Below are positions 39,613-51,388 of a stretch of DNA of 64,000 nucleotides, in pieces. Where the stretch lies: NCBI RefSeq assembly GCF_019209865.1, contig NZ_JAHUTT010000010.1, forward strand, positions 27,198-91,197, read 5' to 3'. Position 1 is the stretch's first letter; each line of letters starts with the position of its first letter. The translations under genes were made by a program, and so were the position numbers. The stretch comes from Shewanella sp. NIFS-20-20. Lineage in GTDB: Bacteria > Pseudomonadota > Gammaproteobacteria > Enterobacterales > Shewanellaceae. The notes under the pieces are model-generated. The model searched no databases. It was not told where the DNA came from and worked only from the letters and a program-made list of their open reading frames with translations.

Positions 39613-42472
39613 CTACATGATGAATATGAGCAGATTGAACTTAAACATAGGTAAGAAGTTAGCCATAGGTTTTGGATTAGTCCTTATCCTGATGTTTGCG
39701 GCAATCACCTTTTCAAATACAAAATTGAGTCAATTACAACAAGTACAAGAACGCTTAATCAGTGACACATTTCCAACCAGCACGGCTGGCATCACCTTGA
39801 AAGGTCATATCACAAAATCGTTTGCAGTTTTACGCGGATATTTGGTTCTCGGTGATGAAACGTTAATTCAACAGCGACAACAAGTTTGGCGCAATATTGA
39901 TGAACAACTGGCGATATTACAAGATATATCCATCACCAACGATATCGACCAATTTGATCAAATCGTGGTGTCTATCGCCGCTAATTTATCACAATATCGA
40001 GCCACGCAAGATCAAGCCGAAGCCATCGCCCATACGCTAGATGAGCAACCGGCAATGAAAATCTTCCAGAATCAATTGTTACCACAGGCCAAAGAAATTA
40101 TCTCTGCCATGTCGCAATTGACCAATATTGAGCGCGAGTTACCTGCGACTCCTGCCAGAAAAGCTATTTTAGGTCGGTTTGCGCAGTCGAGCGCCTCATT
40201 CTCACTGGCACTGTCAGATCTTCGCTCCTACCTAGTCAGTGGCAAGCCCATGTTTAAAGAGTCTTTTAATCAACATTGGCAAAATAACGCCATGGATTTC
40301 ACCCAAATTCAACAACAACAATATCTGATGACGCCAGAACAACTGTCACTATTTAACGCATACGCGACCAATCGTGAACAGTTTATCCCCATGGTTGACA
40401 GTATCTTTTCTATCCGCGAATCCGATAAATGGAACATGTCGCAATATATTTTGGGCCAGAAAGCCAGCCCGCTGGCAGACAGTTCATTAGCCCTAGTTAG
40501 CCAACTTATCAACCTGCAAAAACAGGCATTAGAAAACGAAGTATCCCAGCTTAAGCAACTGAGTTCATCAGTGATCACCTTATTAAAAATATCTGGATAT
40601 GTGGGCTTGATCTTAGGGGCACTTATCGCATTTATCATTACCCGCTCCGTCTCAGGACCATTACTAGAAACGACCCATACCCTAGAAGATATTGCTCAGC
40701 GCGGCGACTATTCCGTCAGACTTAAGGTCAAAAATCATGACGAAATTAGTCAATCGGCCGAAGCCTTTAATACCTTAATGAACGAAACCCAAAATGGCCT
40801 ACGGGAACTAAATAATGTCATGGCCCGCCTAGCCAGTGGTGACCTCAGTGTCCGGATCGAAGGGGACTACCGCGGTGATCTATTATCAATCAAACAAGCC
40901 ACCAATGAATCCATCGAAAACGTAGAAATTGCTGAACAGCAAAAACGCCAAGTTGAACAAGAAGCCAAACGAGTAGCTGCGGAAAACTCACAAGTCAGAC
41001 AAGCCCTAGATAGCGTTTCCAACAATATCATGATTGCCAATGTCGACAATCTGATCACCTACATCAATAACGCCACCAAGCAAATGTTGCTTGACGCGCA
41101 AACTGACTTTGCCGAAGAAATTGATGACTTTGATCCCAAAAATATTGTCGGTAAATCGATTGATTGTTTTCATCGCGATCCCCAGCACCAAACACACATT
41201 ATCGATCACCTTACCGCGCCTTATACCAGCGAATTTATGGTGGGCAAACGCGTAATGGCCATCAATGCCGTGCCCATGTATGACGAGCACAAAAATCGAA
41301 TAGGCACAGTGATCGAATGGCAAGACCGCACAGCGGAAGTGGCCATCGAACACGAAATCGATAACGTCATCGCGGCCGCCTCTCGGGGAGACTTTAGCCA
41401 ACGCATTACCGCGCAAGGCAAACAAGATTTCTTCTTAACCTTAGCCAAAGGCTTAAACAACTTATGTGACAATATTGAAAATTCCATTTCTGACATGCAA
41501 GGATTGCTCGCCGCCATGGCTCAAGGTGACTTACAGCAACGGATGGAAAAAAATTATGGTGGCCGACTAGCGCAACTTAAAGTGGATGCCAATCTCACCA
41601 TCGATACCCTGACAGACGTTATCTCAAAAATCCGTGAAACCGCCTCAACTATTTCGACGTCGTGCCGAGAGTTAGTGTCAGGAAACCAGGATTTAAGCAA
41701 ACGAACTGAAGATCAAGCTCAAGCATTACAGGCCGCCGCGGCCAGCATGGAAGATATGACGCGTAGCGTCAAACAGAGTGCCGAAAATGCGTTGGCAACC
41801 AAAACGTTAAGTGTCAGTGCTCGCACCAAAGCACGGGAAGGCGGTGCGGCTATCTCACGCACGATTTTAGCCATGAAAGATATTAGCAATGCCAGTAACG
41901 AAATAGGTGAGATTATCGGAGTAATTGATGAAATTGCATTTCAAACCAATTTATTAGCGCTAAATGCCGCCGTAGAAGCCGCCCGGGCAGGCGACCAAGG
42001 GCGGGGATTTGCGGTCGTCGCTGGCGAAGTCAGAAACCTTGCCCAGCGTTCAGCCAGTGCCGCGAAAGAAATTAAGCAATTGATCCAAGCCAGTAATCAA
42101 AAAGTGGCCGTCGGCGAAGCCTTGGTGAGCGAGTCCGGACTCACCCTCAATGAAATTGTCACCATGGTCGAAGAAGTCGGCGAAAAAATGGAAGGCATTA
42201 GCGATGCCGCCCAAGAGCAAAGTATTGGTATTGGCCAAGTCAACCTGACCATTTCACAAATGGATGATATGACACAACAAAATGCTGAATTAGTCGAAGA
42301 AGCCACCACCGCCAGCGAGAGCATGTGGGGCTTATCCCAAGACATGACCGAAATGGTCGCCTTCTTTGAACTGTTAGAGCATTCGCAGCACCAGGATGAT
42401 TTTTCTGAGCACATCGATGACAATTTTTTTACCAATGACATCGTTGATGACTGGGATAAAGAAATGGGCTAA
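39602..42472 (+). CDS. methyl-accepting chemotaxis protein with HAMP and PAS domains
   Basis: 956-residue transmembrane chemoreceptor. TM1 is at about 20-37 and TM2 at about 325-348, enclosing a roughly 290-residue helical periplasmic sensor region. HAMP domains follow (about 349-400, with further HAMP-like segments such as [19 protein letters not shown]). A PAS domain is at about 465-590, and the signalling domain occupies the last 270 residues with the hairpin tip [20 protein letters not shown]. No C-terminal CheR-docking pentapeptide is seen. The start is uncertain among ATGs at 39602, 39605, 39617 and 39626. The ligand is unknown. It converges on the 3-hydroxyanthranilate cluster but is separated by a terminator. 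Confidence 0.9.
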   Translation: MMSNYMMNMSRLNLNIGKKLAIGFGLVLILMFAAITFSNTKLSQLQQVQERLISDTFPTSTAGITLKGHITKSFAVLRGYLVLGDETLIQQRQQVWRNIDEQLAILQDISITNDIDQFDQIVVSIAANLSQYRATQDQAEAIAHTLDEQPAMKIFQNQLLPQAKEIISAMSQLTNIERELPATPARKAILGRFAQSSASFSLALSDLRSYLVSGKPMFKESFNQHWQNNAMDFTQIQQQQYLMTPEQLSLFNAYATNREQFIPMVDSIFSIRESDKWNMSQYILGQKASPLADSSLALVSQLINLQKQALENEVSQLKQLSSSVITLLKISGYVGLILGALIAFIITRSVSGPLLETTHTLEDIAQRGDYSVRLKVKNHDEISQSAEAFNTLMNETQNGLRELNNVMARLASGDLSVRIEGDYRGDLLSIKQATNESIENVEIAEQQKRQVEQEAKRVAAENSQVRQALDSVSNNIMIANVDNLITYINNATKQMLLDAQTDFAEEIDDFDPKNIVGKSIDCFHRDPQHQTHIIDHLTAPYTSEFMVGKRVMAINAVPMYDEHKNRIGTVIEWQDRTAEVAIEHEIDNVIAAASRGDFSQRITAQGKQDFFLTLAKGLNNLCDNIENSISDMQGLLAAMAQGDLQQRMEKNYGGRLAQLKVDANLTIDTLTDVISKIRETASTISTSCRELVSGNQDLSKRTEDQAQALQAAAASMEDMTRSVKQSAENALATKTLSVSARTKAREGGAAISRTILAMKDISNASNEIGEIIGVIDEIAFQTNLLALNAAVEAARAGDQGRGFAVVAGEVRNLAQRSASAAKEIKQLIQASNQKVAVGEALVSESGLTLNEIVTMVEEVGEKMEGISDAAQEQSIGIGQVNLTISQMDDMTQQNAELVEEATTASESMWGLSQDMTEMVAFFELLEHSQHQDDFSEHIDDNFFTNDIVDDWDKEMG

Positions 42473-42497
42473 TACAGGTTCACAACCAAACACAATG

Positions 42498-42535
42498 AAA
42501 CAGCTAGCTCATTGTTGTTAATGAGCTAGCTGTTT
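42498..42535. terminator. stem-loop between the chemoreceptor and nbaD
   Basis: Perfect 16-bp inverted repeat (AAACAGCTAGCTCATT and complement) with loop GTTGTT between convergent genes. The T-runs are short on both strands, but the long stem should stop transcription either way. Confidence 0.8.
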
Positions 42536-42555
42536 AAATGGCCATTATGGAATAT

Positions 42556-43545
42556 TTACAAGTTAAAGAAGGATATTGCATTACCGCCTAAAATTCTTGC
42601 ACGACCTTGTTCTGATAATGCTTGCTCACGCACTAACTTACCTACGGTTTGTTCACCCAAAGGAAATGGCGAATCAGAACCAAGTAAGACCCGTTCTTCA
42701 CCCATCACTTTAATCAGTAACGCTAACGCATCGGGATCAAACACTGCTGAATCAACAAAAAAGCGGTTAAGGTAAGACGATGGTAATTCCGGACAATCTT
42801 CACGAACGATATCTCGATGGCGCCAAGCATTATCTACCCGCCCCATTAAATAGGCAAAACTGCCCCCACCATGCGCAAAACAAATCTGTAAATTAGATGA
42901 AATCCGCTCGAATGCGCCCGATAAGATCAACGACATGATTGATAAATGTGTCTCTGCCGGCATAGCGACTAACCATTGCATCATGTATTTTTTCATCCGC
43001 TCCGTGCCCAGCATATCCCAAGGATGAACCAACACCGGAATATTCTCACCGGCACAGTGCTGTAAAAAAGTCACTAAGCCTTCATCATCTAAATTTTTAT
43101 TACCCACATGATTACCAATTTGAACCCCAATGTGGCCATTCGCCATCGCCCGTGATACTTCGCGGCAAGAGGCATCAATGTCTTGCAGAGGCACTTGCGC
43201 TAACGCCTTTAATCGCTGCGGATTATGCTGACAAATCTCCAGCGCGAGATCGTTAAAAATCTGCGCACACTCTTGTGCTTGGTAAGCAGGCCTGTCATAA
43301 CTAAATAACACAGGAGTCGCACTCATTACTTGAATATCGACCCCATCACGATCCATTTCTTCAAGACGAATTGCGGGATCCCACAAGGCTTGATACACAG
43401 GTCTGAACTCGGTATCACCTAGCATGATCATTGCTTTACCTGCTTCAGTATGTCGCATCCATGGCCAATTCGGGCTACCAAATTTTGCCGCGAGATCTGG
43501 CCATTGCTTTGGAATAAAATGTGTGTGCATATCCACGACTGTCAT
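42556..43545 (-). CDS. nbaD: 2-amino-3-carboxymuconate-6-semialdehyde decarboxylase (ACMSD)
   Basis: Zinc amidohydrolase-fold decarboxylase turning 2-amino-3-carboxymuconate semialdehyde into 2-aminomuconate semialdehyde. This diverts it from spontaneous closure to quinolinate. Metal ligands are visible: His7 and His9 (VDMHTHFIP), a His in [10 protein letters not shown] and the Asp in [11 protein letters not shown]. It is 329 residues, close to characterised bacterial ACMSD (about 330). It is the last gene of the eight-gene operon, 24 bases after nbaC, and is followed by a strong hairpin. Confidence 0.93.
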   Translation of the reverse strand: MTVVDMHTHFIPKQWPDLAAKFGSPNWPWMRHTEAGKAMIMLGDTEFRPVYQALWDPAIRLEEMDRDGVDIQVMSATPVLFSYDRPAYQAQECAQIFNDLALEICQHNPQRLKALAQVPLQDIDASCREVSRAMANGHIGVQIGNHVGNKNLDDEGLVTFLQHCAGENIPVLVHPWDMLGTERMKKYMMQWLVAMPAETHLSIMSLILSGAFERISSNLQICFAHGGGSFAYLMGRVDNAWRHRDIVREDCPELPSSYLNRFFVDSAVFDPDALALLIKVMGEERVLLGSDSPFPLGEQTVGKLVREQALSEQGRARILGGNAISFFNL

Positions 43546-43569
43546 AACAAATATCCTCTAACTTAACGG

Positions 43570-44556
<987 letters not shown>

Positions 44557-44567
<11 letters not shown>

Positions 44568-45360
44568 CGTCACCTCCCATTTCGGATGCTGATGTTGTCA
44601 AGCTTACGCTCCCTAACGATTCGGTGATTAAATGAATGTATTGGCCTGGGTGCAACGGTTCTGCCGCAGTAGCAGCCCCGGCTAATACAATACTGCCAGC
44701 CGCTAAGGTTTGGCCGGACTCACCGGCAAGGCGAGCAGCAGCGACTAGCGATCGCCAAGGATTACCTAATATGGCGGCACTCGAACCAATTTGTACGGCT
44801 TTTCCATCGATTTCCATCACCATACCAATATTAGACAGAGAGCGTTCATTACTGTGCCAAGAACCTAAAATCACCCCTGATGATGAGCAATTATCGGCCA
44901 CCACATCTTCGAGAGAAAAAGAGAAATCACAATAGCGAGAATCAATGATTTCTAAAGCAGGCGCGACCGCGTCCACAGCAGCTTGCGCTTCTAGCAAGCT
45001 GATCTGACCCGATATTGATTTTTTCAATCGAAAGGCTATCTCAGGCTCAATACGCGGATGTATAAACCGGGATAAATCAATCTCACCGCCTTCAGGGATC
45101 ATCATGGCATCGGTCAACGGCCCCCAAATCAAGTCATCAACCCCCATCTGTAGCATTTTAGCGCGACTGGTAAACCCCATTTTTATACCAATGACTTGTT
45201 CACCTCTCTCTAGGCGCATAGCCACAGAGGCAGCTTGAACTTGATACGCTTCCGCCAAAGTTAATTTAAAACCTTGCTTTGATAATTGCTGTATCGGCTG
45301 CCTTTGATAAGCCGCGGTATCAACCATTTGTGCCAATTCGTTACATAATTCTGTATTCAT
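44557..45360 (-). CDS. nbaG: 4-oxalocrotonate (2-oxo-3-hexenedioate) decarboxylase
   Basis: 267-residue member of the fumarylacetoacetate-hydrolase-like decarboxylase/hydratase family. It decarboxylates 4-oxalocrotonate to 2-oxopent-4-enoate with a divalent metal. Motifs: [20 protein letters not shown], the metal-binding [10 protein letters not shown], and [12 protein letters not shown] followed by [11 protein letters not shown]. It is paralogous to nbaH, three genes away; the partner enzymes usually form a complex that protects the unstable intermediate. Gene context separates the two roles: this copy sits next to the deaminase. Confidence 0.9.
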
Positions 45361-45376
45361 TTGCCTTCCTTTAGCT

Positions 45377-46414
45377 CTAATTCTTTGTTGTAGCAGCTTT
45401 TTTATTTGCTCTATTCACTAAATCTAAAGCGACATCAACAATCATGTCTTCTTGCCCACCAACCATAGCCCTGCGGCCTAATTCCACTAAAATTGAGCGA
45501 GTATCAAGGTTATATAAATTGGCGGCGGTTTCAGCATGACGTAAAAAGCTTGAATAGACGCCGGCATAGCCTAAAGATAAGGTTTCTTTATCTACTTGAA
45601 CTGGCCTGTCTTGCAGCGGTCTGACTAAGTCGTCCGCGGCGTCCATCAACGCAAATAAATCACAACCATGCTGCCACCCCATGCGATCGATGGCCGCAAT
45701 GAACACTTCTAATGGTGCATTGCCAGCACCCGCTCCCATCCCAGACAGCGAGGCATCGACGCGCGTCACACCATGTTGAACGGCCGCAATCGAGTTGGCG
45801 ACTCCCAGTGACAAATTATGGTGGGCGTGGATGCCAATTTCGGTACAGGGGTTGAGTATCGCTTTAAATGCTGTGACTCGTGCCGCGATATCATCCATAT
45901 TCATCGCACCGCCCGAATCCACTACATACACAGTTTGTGCACCATAAGATTCCATTAATTTAGCCTGTTTCGCTAACTTCTCAGGGCTACTCATATGCGA
46001 CATCATCAGAAAGCCAGTGGTATCCATACCAAGTTCTCTTGCATATTCAATATGTTGTTTAGATATATCGGCTTCGGTACAATGCGTTGCCACACGCACA
46101 GAACGTACACCGGCATCCCAAGCCCACTTCAAGTCTTGTTTGATAGCAATTCCCGGTAAGATCAGCGTGGTCAACTTAGCGGTATGAATGACAGAGGCAG
46201 CCGCCTCAATCCACGCTTTATCAGTATGAGCTCCAAAGCCATAATTCATACTCGACCCACCTAAGCCGTCACCGTGCGCGACCTCGATAGCATCAACACC
46301 TGCAGCATCCAGCGCCTTGGCAATTTGCTGTACTTGATCAAGTGAATATTGATGACGAATGGCATGCATCCCGTCCCGTAAGGTGACATCTTGGATATAT
46401 AGTTTTCTATCCAT
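45377..46414 (-). CDS. nbaI: 4-hydroxy-2-oxovalerate aldolase
   Basis: DmpG/MhpE-type class II aldolase (345 residues) splitting 4-hydroxy-2-oxovalerate into pyruvate and acetaldehyde. The N-terminal active site is present ([16 protein letters not shown], with Arg13, Asp14 and His17), and the metal site is [15 protein letters not shown]. The C-terminal region [20 protein letters not shown] is family-typical. I chose the ATG at 46414 because AGGAG lies eight bases upstream and the family begins here; the longer frame overlaps nbaJ. It forms a channelling complex with the acetaldehyde dehydrogenase encoded just upstream. Confidence 0.95.
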   Translation of the reverse strand: MDRKLYIQDVTLRDGMHAIRHQYSLDQVQQIAKALDAAGVDAIEVAHGDGLGGSSMNYGFGAHTDKAWIEAAASVIHTAKLTTLILPGIAIKQDLKWAWDAGVRSVRVATHCTEADISKQHIEYARELGMDTTGFLMMSHMSSPEKLAKQAKLMESYGAQTVYVVDSGGAMNMDDIAARVTAFKAILNPCTEIGIHAHHNLSLGVANSIAAVQHGVTRVDASLSGMGAGAGNAPLEVFIAAIDRMGWQHGCDLFALMDAADDLVRPLQDRPVQVDKETLSLGYAGVYSSFLRHAETAANLYNLDTRSILVELGRRAMVGGQEDMIVDVALDLVNRANKKAATTKN

Positions 46415-46424
46415 TATTTTTCTC

Positions 46425-47384
46425 CTACTGGGAAATAAATTTACGTTGAACAATCTGCTCGGCAGTTCCGAGTGCAGCAGAGGTCATAATATCGAGGTTG
46501 CCGGCATAGGCGGGTAAGTAGTGAGCCGCACCTTCAACTTCAAGGAATACTGACACCTTAATCCCAGGCATCCTGCCAATATCTGGCATGTGCAGTCCTG
46601 CTGGGGAATCGTAACGCTCAAATTGAACCTGTTGCTTTAACCGATAACCAGGAACATAGGCTTGCACTGCACTGACCATTTCTGCGATAGATGCAGCGAT
46701 TTCCTCAATGCTGGTTTGATGCTTTTCTGGTAAGGCCGCAAAAGCAAATACGGTATCGCGCATGATCATTGGCGGCTCTGCAGGATTAAGCACTATGATG
46801 GCCTTACCTTCAGTTGCACCACCGACCGTCTGAATCGCTTTCGCGGTAGTTTGAGTAAACTCATCAATATTGGCTCGTGTACCAGGACCTGCAGAACGAG
46901 ACGAGACTGACGCAATAATTTCTGCATAATGCACTGGTAATAGACGGCTAATGGCAGCAACAATTGGAATAGTCGCTTGTCCACCACATGTCACCATGTT
47001 GACATTAGTCGCCTCTAAGTGTTGATCAATATTGACCACAGGTACCGTATAAGGACCAATCGCGGCAGGTGTAAGATCGATAACTTGCTTACCGTATTGC
47101 TGAAGCACTTGGTTATGCTTGATATGCGCTTGAGCTGAGGTAGCGTCAAAAACTATCTTAATTTCAGAAAATTGCTCCATAGCGACCAAGCCATCAATCC
47201 CGTCGCTGGTAATGGCCACCCCCATTCGCTCAGCGCGAGCAAGTCCGTCCGAGGCGGGATCTATTCCTACCATCACTGCCATGTCCAAATGCTGCGATGT
47301 GGTAAGAATTTTGATCATCAGATCGGTACCGATATTACCTGAGCCTATGATGGCTACTTTCACCTTTTGTGGATGATTTGCCAT
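46425..47384 (-). CDS. nbaJ: acylating acetaldehyde dehydrogenase
   Basis: DmpF/MhpF-type enzyme (319 residues) converting acetaldehyde, NAD and CoA to acetyl-CoA. It has an N-terminal Rossmann motif ([18 protein letters not shown]), the catalytic Cys133 ([16 protein letters not shown]), and the segment [19 protein letters not shown]. It lies between nbaH and nbaI with 3-10-base gaps, consistent with the dehydrogenase-aldolase complex that keeps toxic acetaldehyde from escaping. Confidence 0.95.
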   Translation of the reverse strand: MANHPQKVKVAIIGSGNIGTDLMIKILTTSQHLDMAVMVGIDPASDGLARAERMGVAITSDGIDGLVAMEQFSEIKIVFDATSAQAHIKHNQVLQQYGKQVIDLTPAAIGPYTVPVVNIDQHLEATNVNMVTCGGQATIPIVAAISRLLPVHYAEIIASVSSRSAGPGTRANIDEFTQTTAKAIQTVGGATEGKAIIVLNPAEPPMIMRDTVFAFAALPEKHQTSIEEIAASIAEMVSAVQAYVPGYRLKQQVQFERYDSPAGLHMPDIGRMPGIKVSVFLEVEGAAHYLPAYAGNLDIMTSAALGTAEQIVQRKFISQ

Positions 47385-47387
47385 GAA

Positions 47388-48179
47388 TTATGCCTCCTTG
47401 CCAAAACCAATTCTAACTGAGCCTAAACCGTTAATACGGGCTTCAAATCGGTCTCCAGCGACCGCAGGCACCATGGGACCTAAGGCGCCTGTCAAGATGG
47501 TATCTCCCGCTTTTAAACCTTGTCCACGTGAGGCAAACGTGCGAGATACCCACAAGGCCGCATTTAGTGGATGGCCCAGGCAAGCTTGACCCGCGCCGAC
47601 AGATACTGGCTCGCCCTTACGAGTCATCACCATCCCACACAAACGTAAATCAAGTTGGTCTAATTTTTTAGGATGATTTCCAAGAACATACATTCCCGAT
47701 GACGCATTATCGGCAATCGTATCCAGAATATTGATATTCCAGTTGGCAATGCGACTGCCGACGATTTCGATGGCGGGTAACACAAATGCTGTGGCACGGA
47801 TGAGATCCGTCATCGTCGGTTGTTCCATGGTTAGGTCATGTTCAAGCACTAAGGCAACTTCTGCTTCGACTTTTGGCTGAAGCACCTTATTTATCACAAT
47901 ATCATCGCCATCGGCGATGGCCATATCAGCATATAATCCGCCAAAATCAGGCTGATTGACCCCTAACTGCTGTTGTACCGATTGTGACGTTAAACCAATT
48001 TTACAACCAACCGAACGCCGCCCTTGATCACCCCAGAATTGTCGATTAATTTGCTGTACTTGATAGGCTGCATCGATGCCACCAACACTAATTAAATCGC
48101 GGATGGGATCACAAGCAATCCCTGTGGCTTCAGCCTCACGTAAACGAGCAGCCACCTGTTGCAGTTGTTCTCTTGTCAT
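47388..48179 (-). CDS. nbaH: 2-oxopent-4-enoate hydratase
   Basis: 263-residue DmpE/MhpD-type hydratase converting 2-oxopent-4-enoate to 4-hydroxy-2-oxovalerate. Motifs: [20 protein letters not shown], the metal-binding [12 protein letters not shown], and [12 protein letters not shown] followed by [11 protein letters not shown]. The C-terminal half ([20 protein letters not shown]) is also conserved. It is homologous to nbaG; its adjacency to the aldolase and aldehyde dehydrogenase genes supports the hydratase role. It starts 9 bases after nbaE. Confidence 0.92.
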   Translation of the reverse strand: MTREQLQQVAARLREAEATGIACDPIRDLISVGGIDAAYQVQQINRQFWGDQGRRSVGCKIGLTSQSVQQQLGVNQPDFGGLYADMAIADGDDIVINKVLQPKVEAEVALVLEHDLTMEQPTMTDLIRATAFVLPAIEIVGSRIANWNINILDTIADNASSGMYVLGNHPKKLDQLDLRLCGMVMTRKGEPVSVGAGQACLGHPLNAALWVSRTFASRGQGLKAGDTILTGALGPMVPAVAGDRFEARINGLGSVRIGFGKEA

Positions 48180-48188
48180 GAGGGTTCC

Positions 48189-49679
48189 TTATAATTTAAT
48201 GCAGATGTTCATTGGTTCAGAGTAAAAGCTCAAAGAATGCACTCCCCCTTCTCGACCTAAGCCAGATAGCTTGACTCCGCCGAAGGGCGTTCTTAAATCC
48301 CTTAAATACCAAGTATTTACCCACGTAATACCCACATCCATTTGTTGCGCTACTCTATGAGCTCGCGATAAATTTTGAGTCCATACCGTGGCAGCTAAAC
48401 CGTATTCAGAGTTATTCGCTAACTCAATGGCCTGCTGTTCAGTGTCAAACGGACTGATGTGACAAATCGGACCAAACACTTCCTGACGTTGTAATTGGCT
48501 GGACTCGCTTAAACCAGTAAAAATACTTGGCTCTACAAAGGCACCTTGATCGCGCTCATCACCAAAACTAGGCACGCCACCACCACACACCACTTCGGCC
48601 CCATCTGCTTTGGCACTATGAAAAAATGCCAACACTTTATTGCGATGTTGATGAGAAATCAGTGGGCCCATGTCCGTGTCATGATCCGTTGGCCAACCAA
48701 TTTTTAAAGCTTCTGCTTTCGCTTTCATGGCCGCGACAAATTGTGGATAAATACTGCGCTCAACATAGACTCGTTCGGTGCATAAACATACTTGTCCTCC
48801 GTTGGTAAACACTGAGCGACAAGTTCCCTCTACGGCGGCATCAAAATCAGAGTCAGCAAAAATAAGCGCAGCGTTTTTACCGCCTAACTCAAAGGATAAA
48901 GACTTAACGCCATCTGCAGCAGCGCGCATAATTGCGCTCCCCGTTTTCGATTCACCTGTAAAGGTCACCGCGTCAATTCCAGTATGCTGAGTCAACATGG
49001 CGCCAGTTGAATTCTCCCCGAACCCATGCAGCAAATTGAATACCCCTGGAGGTATCCCCGCGGCATCCATGACCTCCGCCAACAACGTTGCTGTTGCCGG
49101 CGTTTCTTCGGAAGGCTTAACCACAACTGTGTTACCTGTTGCTAATGCCGGAGCTAATTTCCACGTGAGTAATAGCAGTGGTAAATTCCAAGGCGCAATC
49201 ACCGCGACGACGCCTAACGGCTTATTGACCGAATAATTTAAGGCGCCTAAACCATCGGGGGTAGCAGTATGAAAACATTCAGATGCTTGGGCTTTTACAA
49301 GATCAGCAAATACTCTGAAATTAGCGGCGCCTCTTGGAATATCTATGGTTTTAGCTTGATTAAGTGACTTGCCTGTATCAGCCATCTCGGCCGCGACAAA
49401 CTCATCGAATCGAGCTTCAATACCATCAGCAACTTTGTGAAGTAAGGCGCAACGTTGGGCTAAACTCATCTGTTGCCATTCGCCTTTCAACGCCGTGCGC
49501 GCCGCAGCTACCGCGGAGTCAACCAGTTCTTGATTAGCTTCACTAACTTGGTTGATTCGCTGGCCATTGACGGGGTTTATATTATCGAAATACAGCTCAC
49601 TATCGACAAACTCACCATTAATGTAGTTCTTTAAAATGCCCCCAGCATGAGGGAGTGGCGAGAAGGTTGCTGATTGCAT
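48189..49679 (-). CDS. nbaE: 2-aminomuconate 6-semialdehyde dehydrogenase
   Basis: NAD-dependent aldehyde dehydrogenase (496 residues) oxidising 2-aminomuconate semialdehyde to 2-aminomuconate. Catalytic residues: Cys298 (TNGGQVCLCTER), Glu264 (SFELGGKNAAL) and Asn165 (APWNLPLLL). Each is offset by four from what I recall for Pseudomonas fluorescens AMSDH (Cys302, Glu268, Asn169). It is the first gene of the eight-gene operon and translates from an ATG preceded by AGGA at seven bases. That ribosome site lies inside the 3' arm of a long inverted repeat (49685-49744), so its translation may be conditional. Confidence 0.93.
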   Translation of the reverse strand: MQSATFSPLPHAGGILKNYINGEFVDSELYFDNINPVNGQRINQVSEANQELVDSAVAAARTALKGEWQQMSLAQRCALLHKVADGIEARFDEFVAAEMADTGKSLNQAKTIDIPRGAANFRVFADLVKAQASECFHTATPDGLGALNYSVNKPLGVVAVIAPWNLPLLLLTWKLAPALATGNTVVVKPSEETPATATLLAEVMDAAGIPPGVFNLLHGFGENSTGAMLTQHTGIDAVTFTGESKTGSAIMRAAADGVKSLSFELGGKNAALIFADSDFDAAVEGTCRSVFTNGGQVCLCTERVYVERSIYPQFVAAMKAKAEALKIGWPTDHDTDMGPLISHQHRNKVLAFFHSAKADGAEVVCGGGVPSFGDERDQGAFVEPSIFTGLSESSQLQRQEVFGPICHISPFDTEQQAIELANNSEYGLAATVWTQNLSRAHRVAQQMDVGITWVNTWYLRDLRTPFGGVKLSGLGREGGVHSLSFYSEPMNICIKL

Positions 49680-49684
49680 AAATC

Positions 49685-49744
49685 CATCCTAACATCAGTG
49701 AACTTGGGGCTAAATGCCCACCAAGTATTAACATTGTTAGGATG
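49685..49744 (-). promoter_or_regulatory. nested inverted repeat in the nbaE leader, covering the ribosome site
   Basis: The outer arms CATCCTAACA (49735-49744 on the minus strand) and TGTTAGGATG (49685-49694) are a perfect 10-bp inverted repeat. Inside lie ACTTGG/CCAAGT and a GGGC/GCCC pair around ATTTA. The 3' arm carries the Shine-Dalgarno AGGA of nbaE, five to eight bases before its ATG, so the folded RNA would hide it. Alternatively the arms are operator half-sites: GATGTTAGG also occurs in the palindrome upstream of kynU. The sequence is plain; the mechanism is inferred. Confidence 0.55.
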
Positions 49745-49833
49745 ACTTTACGCTTGAGCGTCATAATAGGAAAATAACAAAAGAGGACTCTGAAATAACA
49801 AATTATATATAACTGAACTTCTATGTGTATTCA

Positions 49834-51252
49834 CTAAAAGAAGTATCTCATTTCAGCGTAAGCCATAAACATGTTGGCATTTGTGCCACTAAACGCCGCG
49901 CCAGGCTGAAACCAACCAAGATCAAGTTCCAGCACCAAATTATTAATATGCCGATAACTGACGATTAAGTCGACTTCTTGGCCCAAACGAGTATCCAAGC
50001 CATTAGGAGCCCGCTTGATACCATAGCCATAGAAGGTTGTAGCCGGTTGATCTTGTCGATATTCATGCCAAAGAAGTTCAATGGAACTATCCGATGAAGG
50101 CCGCAGTCTCAAGCCAAGCGTCGCGATATTGATATTGGATAATTCTGGCTTAACAATTTCACCATAATATTTGAGCTTGGCACCGCCCTCACCTAACCAC
50201 CCTGTATTAAGTTGTAATCCTGTTTGTCTAAAACGTTGGTCTTGATGTTGACTGTTGGTATCACCACTGCCATGAGCATAACTGACGATAAATCGATGAT
50301 CGTTTCCGTTTAACCAACTCAAAGCCAGCGGTTTTAACATGGGATCCAAAGGTAGCAATACGCCCACATCAAAACCAATGCCATCGATGTCTCTTGAAGC
50401 TTCTACACCTCGATGACGTCCACTGGCATAGGCTATCTCATACCAATATCCAACGCCTTGATTGCTAATTGAAGAAGCTAAGTGACCTTGACCTCGAAAC
50501 CCCAATAGCAACAGCTGTTCTGAAATTGTGTCGGCGTTTATATTTTGCTGATATCGATTTAGTAAATATCCGGCCCCTTGGTGGTCACCGTGGTTGGTAA
50601 CTAATTGAACAAAGTGATAATCAGCTCCTGTGTTATAAACAACATCCAATAAATTAATTGGTAACCATGCTTGTTTAGCCAAAGCAAACTGAAGTTGCCA
50701 CTGCCACGCTTCGACATGAAATGTCCACTCACCATGCAAGCCATCTAAACTATCGTGAAATAAAAAACCCCGATTGTCTTCGTAGTATTGTCGTCCAAGG
50801 CGTAAGTTGAATAGGTCATGATCTTCAAACCAAATAAAATTGGCTGATTTCATCGACAGTTGACTATTATTTTTCGAGGTGGTCGATACGAAAGCCTGTT
50901 GCCATTCTAAATCCACAAATACGCCAAACTGCTCCGTGGCCCTGATATTTATGCCTAAAGTAAGCTCATTCGCTAAATACTCAATATTGTCGGCCTCTAT
51001 ATTGAGGTTTCCATTAGGTTTACTCCCCGATTGAACAACCCATTCCCCTCCCCAGCTTATCCATGGATAGCCGCTTAGCGATTGATACATGACGTTGCGG
51101 GCTGAGAAAGGCAAAGAGGAAGCCATTAATGTGTCTTCTTTGGTGTTTACCTGATCATTTGCAATCAGCATTGAGTGATTCAATATGAGTAAACAGAGAA
51201 GAACATAGAGCGTTAACATAAACCTTGAGTAATACCTAAATCTTGACAGCAC
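49834..51252 (-). CDS. AlgE-like (alginate export family) outer-membrane beta-barrel
   Basis: 472-residue outer-membrane protein resembling the alginate-export/porin family. The first 33 residues form a signal peptide (MLTLYVLLCLLILNHSMLI). The rest alternates short amphipathic strands (HDLFNLRLGRQYYEDNRGF, GEWTFHVEAWQWQLQFAL) and ends in Phe-Phe, the usual barrel sorting signal. The start is a GTG at 51252 with GAGGT five bases upstream; an ATG at 51219 is the alternative. It is divergent from the lysR gene and precedes nbaE by 154 bases, so it is probably co-regulated as the outer-membrane entry for the aromatic substrate. Substrate is inferred from context only. Confidence 0.78.
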   Translation of the reverse strand: MLSRFRYYSRFMLTLYVLLCLLILNHSMLIANDQVNTKEDTLMASSLPFSARNVMYQSLSGYPWISWGGEWVVQSGSKPNGNLNIEADNIEYLANELTLGINIRATEQFGVFVDLEWQQAFVSTTSKNNSQLSMKSANFIWFEDHDLFNLRLGRQYYEDNRGFLFHDSLDGLHGEWTFHVEAWQWQLQFALAKQAWLPINLLDVVYNTGADYHFVQLVTNHGDHQGAGYLLNRYQQNINADTISEQLLLLGFRGQGHLASSISNQGVGYWYEIAYASGRHRGVEASRDIDGIGFDVGVLLPLDPMLKPLALSWLNGNDHRFIVSYAHGSGDTNSQHQDQRFRQTGLQLNTGWLGEGGAKLKYYGEIVKPELSNINIATLGLRLRPSSDSSIELLWHEYRQDQPATTFYGYGIKRAPNGLDTRLGQEVDLIVSYRHINNLVLELDLGWFQPGAAFSGTNANMFMAYAEMRYFF

Positions 51253-51388
51253 TCATTACCTCGAAAGGAAATCTGATATGGTTTGAGAGTACAAATGATA
51301 GGCATATATAAAAAATAACAGTTCGACTTCACACTATACACAAAATGTTATATCGTATTGACAACATTGGCACAGCGGAAAAATTACC

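Noticed and set aside
51315..51351. ATAACA...TGTTAT inverted repeat between the porin and lysR genes as operator
   Set aside because: Only six bases per arm with a 25-base gap in AT-rich DNA, and AAATAACA recurs nearby by chance. Too weak to call.
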